Shown here one piece after another: positions 61,981-64,000 of a stretch of DNA of 64,000 nucleotides. A program made the translations under genes and the position numbers. Within the stretch, counting starts at the first letter, position 1. Each line of letters starts with the position of its first letter. This DNA is from Arthrobacter sp. zg-Y20 (GTDB lineage: Bacteria > Actinomycetota > Actinomycetes > Actinomycetales > Micrococcaceae). The stretch is from the NCBI RefSeq assembly GCF_030142075.1, contig NZ_CP126241.1, positions 3,410,001 to 3,474,000 of the forward strand, written 5' to 3'. The notes under the pieces were generated by a model, which made no database searches, was not told the origin of the DNA, and was given only the letters and a program-made list of their open reading frames with translations.

Positions 61981-62727
61981 TCAGTGCGCTCCTGAAGTCG
62001 AAGGGGTTGCAGGTGTTGGCGAGGGGACGTCCGGCGTGCCCTGCCCGTAGACGTTCTGGTACCGGTGGAACAGAGCGTCAATATGCTCGGGGTCAATGGG
62101 CACCGGTTCGCCCAGTTGCCGGGAGAGGTGCACCGTGCGGGCAACGTCCTCCAGCATGACGGCGGCTTTCACGGCGTCCCGGGCATCGCGGCCCACGGTG
62201 AACGGCCCGTGGTTGCGCATCAGGACCGCACGGGAACGGTGCCCGTCCAGAGTGGCCACAATGCCGCGTCCGATCGAGTCGTCCCCGATCACGGCAAACG
62301 GGCCCACCGGTATTTCGCCGCCGAATTCATCTGCCATGGCGGTCAGGACGCAGGGCACCGGCTCTCCCCGGGCGGCCCATGCAGTGGCGTACGGGGAGTG
62401 CGTGTGCACCACTCCGCCGACGGCGGGCAGATGCCGGTACACGTAGGCATGCGCGGCGGTGTCGCTCGACGGTGCCAGGCCGGCTGCGGAAGCACCGGGG
62501 ACCGGCTGCCCGTCGCCGTCGCAGAGGATGAGGTTCGCCGGTGTCAGCTCCCCGTAGGCCACGCCGCTGGGCTTGATCACGAAAAAGTCGGTGCCGGGCA
62601 CCCGGCCGGAGATGTTTCCGGCGGTCCAGGCCACCAGGCCGTACCGCACCAGCTCAGCGTGCAGGGCCCAGACCTCCTGCCGGACCCGGACCGCGGCCTC
62701 CTCGAGGTCCGGTGTCAGCTCGTTCAC
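61981..62727 (-). CDS. araD: L-ribulose-5-phosphate 4-epimerase
   Basis: 248 residues of the class II aldolase/AraD fold. [14 protein letters not shown] gives two zinc His ligands, the third lies in [11 protein letters not shown], and [17 protein letters not shown] is typical. It converts L-ribulose 5-phosphate to D-xylulose 5-phosphate for the pentose phosphate pathway. It overlaps araB by 4 bp (ATGA) and is followed at once by araA. Confidence 0.95.
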   Translation of the reverse strand: MNELTPDLEEAAVRVRQEVWALHAELVRYGLVAWTAGNISGRVPGTDFFVIKPSGVAYGELTPANLILCDGDGQPVPGASAAGLAPSSDTAAHAYVYRHLPAVGGVVHTHSPYATAWAARGEPVPCVLTAMADEFGGEIPVGPFAVIGDDSIGRGIVATLDGHRSRAVLMRNHGPFTVGRDARDAVKAAVMLEDVARTVHLSRQLGEPVPIDPEHIDALFHRYQNVYGQGTPDVPSPTPATPSTSGAH

Positions 62728-64000
62728 GCCGGCACCTCCCGGACCTGGTGTGCCGAACGTTTAAGCGCCTTGAGCCGGCGCATCACGTTGTTGCCGCCCC
62801 GGCCAAAGTAGTCGTGCAGGGCCGTGTATTCGGCGTAGAGCACGGAATACGCCTCGGCGCGGACCGGATCAGGCAGGTATTCGTTGCGTTTGATCCGGCC
62901 CATGGCGGCGGCGGCGTCGCGGACGTGGGGATACGCACCGGCGGCGACGGCGGCGTGGATGGCTGAGCCGAGCGCCGGGCCCTGGTCGCTGCCGATCACG
63001 GAGATCGGCATACCCAGCACATCGGCGTAGACCTGCATGAGGAAGCGGTTCTTAATCAGTCCGCCGGCGGCGATGAATTCCGTGACGGGCACCCCCGAGG
63101 CGCCGAAGGCCTCCACAATGGTGCGCGTGCCGAATGCGGTTGCCTCCAGCAGGGATCGGTAGACCTCGTGCGGCCGCGTGGCGAGGGTCAGGCCCACCAG
63201 CAGCCCCGAAAGTTCGTGGTCCACCAGCACGGAACGGTTGCCGGACTGCCAGTCCAGGGCCAGGAGCCCGTGGGCACCCACTTCCTCCCGGGCTGCCTGT
63301 TCGGTCAGCAGTTCGTGGACACTCAGGCCGCGCGCCGCCGCTTCCTCCGAGAGTTCAGCGGACACGAAGTGCTTGGTGAACCAGCCGAAAATATCGCCCA
63401 CGCCGGACTGTCCGGCCTCGTAGCCGTATAAACCGTCCACAATCCCGCCGTCCACCACGCCGCACATTCCGGGAACCTCGCGCAGGTGCTCGGCACTCAT
63501 CACATGGCAGGTGGATGTGCCCATAATGGCGGCCATCTGGCCGGGGGCCACGGCCCCGGCGGCCGGCGCGCACACGTGCGCATCCACGTTGCCCACAGCG
63601 ACGGCGATCCCCGCGGGGAGGCCGGTCCAGGCAGCCGCCTGGTCACTGAGGGTGCCGGCTGACGAGCCGAGCCGTCCAATGGGATGTTCCAGTTTCTCCG
63701 CCACAAAACCTGCGAAGTCCGGGTTCAGCGCCGCCAGGAAGTCCGGGTCCGGGTAGGCGCCGTCCTGCAAAATGCCCTTGTAGCCGGCCGAGCAGGCGTT
63801 GCGCACGTAGGTGCCGGTCAGTTGCCAGACAATCCAGTCCGCCGCCTCCACCCAGTGGTCCATCCGCTCGTACAGCTGCGGGTCTTCCTCGAGGAGCTGC
63901 AGGCCCTTGGCGAACTCCCATTCGCTGGAAATCAGTCCGCCGTACCGCGCCAGCCATGCTTCCCCGCGGTCCGCCGCGAGCTTGTTGATGCGGTCCGCCT
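62724..64000 (-). CDS. araB: L-ribulokinase (partial, N-terminus beyond window end)
   Basis: About 425 C-terminal codons of a FGGY-family kinase. VAVGNVDAHVCAPAAGAV and MAAIMGTSTCHVMSAEHL are the ribulokinase phosphate-binding and domain-2 motifs; LEATAFGTRTIVEAF and IAAGGLIKNRFLMQVYADVL complete the ATP-binding half. It phosphorylates L-ribulose at O5. The frame is open to base 64000, where the sequence reads ADRINKLAADRG. It overlaps araD by 4 bp; the operon promoter and any AraR/LacI regulator lie outside. Confidence 0.95.
   Translation of the reverse strand, partial: ADRINKLAADRGEAWLARYGGLISSEWEFAKGLQLLEEDPQLYERMDHWVEAADWIVWQLTGTYVRNACSAGYKGILQDGAYPDPDFLAALNPDFAGFVAEKLEHPIGRLGSSAGTLSDQAAAWTGLPAGIAVAVGNVDAHVCAPAAGAVAPGQMAAIMGTSTCHVMSAEHLREVPGMCGVVDGGIVDGLYGYEAGQSGVGDIFGWFTKHFVSAELSEEAAARGLSVHELLTEQAAREEVGAHGLLALDWQSGNRSVLVDHELSGLLVGLTLATRPHEVYRSLLEATAFGTRTIVEAFGASGVPVTEFIAAGGLIKNRFLMQVYADVLGMPISVIGSDQGPALGSAIHAAVAAGAYPHVRDAAAAMGRIKRNEYLPDPVRAEAYSVLYAEYTALHDYFGRGGNNVMRRLKALKRSAHQVREVPA

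Overview
The window is about 64 kb of high-GC DNA with strongly GC-biased third codon positions, frequent GTG/TTG starts and several promoters whose -10 box ends 6-8 bases before a start codon (leaderless transcription). The gene content (CarD, an Rpf-LysM protein, GAF-ANTAR, a CU044_5270-family protein, a FusB/FBP-type protein, an araBDA operon with an MmsAB/ChvE-type transporter) points to an actinobacterium, most likely Arthrobacter or a close Micrococcaceae relative. The genus is inferred from gene content and style, not from a marker gene. I saw no rRNA, tRNA, phage, transposase or CRISPR array. Most of the window looks like ordinary chromosome.

Layout, left to right. 1-24.6 kb: a partial response regulator; an FNT channel; an MFS/TetR pair with a perfect 27-bp operator; FBP; CarD; two CNNM/CBS membrane proteins; DUF1992; a zinc alcohol dehydrogenase pair; a soluble PAS histidine kinase; an orphan lanthipeptide-dehydratase C-terminal-like (SpaB_C) protein; GAF-ANTAR; mannitol dehydrogenase; an orphan PstS; a tight ECF-sigma/ogt/alkB/alkA operon; an acyl-CoA ligase; an EamA exporter; and a SigB/SigF-type sigma factor.

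24.6-32.5 kb is a glycoconjugate locus: a GT9 gene faces away from an overlapping operon gmhB-GT9-GT4-GT4-gmhA-hldE-SDR. 43-48.5 kb is a second locus with GT9, ALDH, a second hldE and GT2. Together they carry all the activities needed to turn sedoheptulose 7-phosphate into a nucleotide-activated D,D-heptose, plus three heptosyltransferase-like GT9 enzymes, in what should be a Gram-positive cell without LPS.

32.5-43 kb: EamA and MocR genes whose start codons overlap head to head; a TetR/FAD-dehydrogenase pair; DUF2975-Xre; an ECF sigma with a CU044_5270 protein; a monocistronic gap facing a ROK regulator across a 21-bp AT-rich palindrome. 48.5-56.4 kb: small membrane proteins, MATE and MFS transporters, a DUF4031-HD protein, an Asp-box propeller with a MoaD-like partner, and an Rpf-LysM protein with a structured leader resembling a c-di-AMP (ydaO) riboswitch. 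56.4-64 kb, all on the minus strand: araB (cut by the window end), araD, araA, a sugar-binding lipoprotein, ATPase and permease, together a complete L-arabinose uptake and isomerase route to D-xylulose 5-phosphate.

The most interesting items are the ECF-headed alkylation-repair operon, the two-locus heptose pathway in a presumed Gram-positive, the orphan SpaB_C protein, the rpf leader RNA and several small genes under 50 codons.
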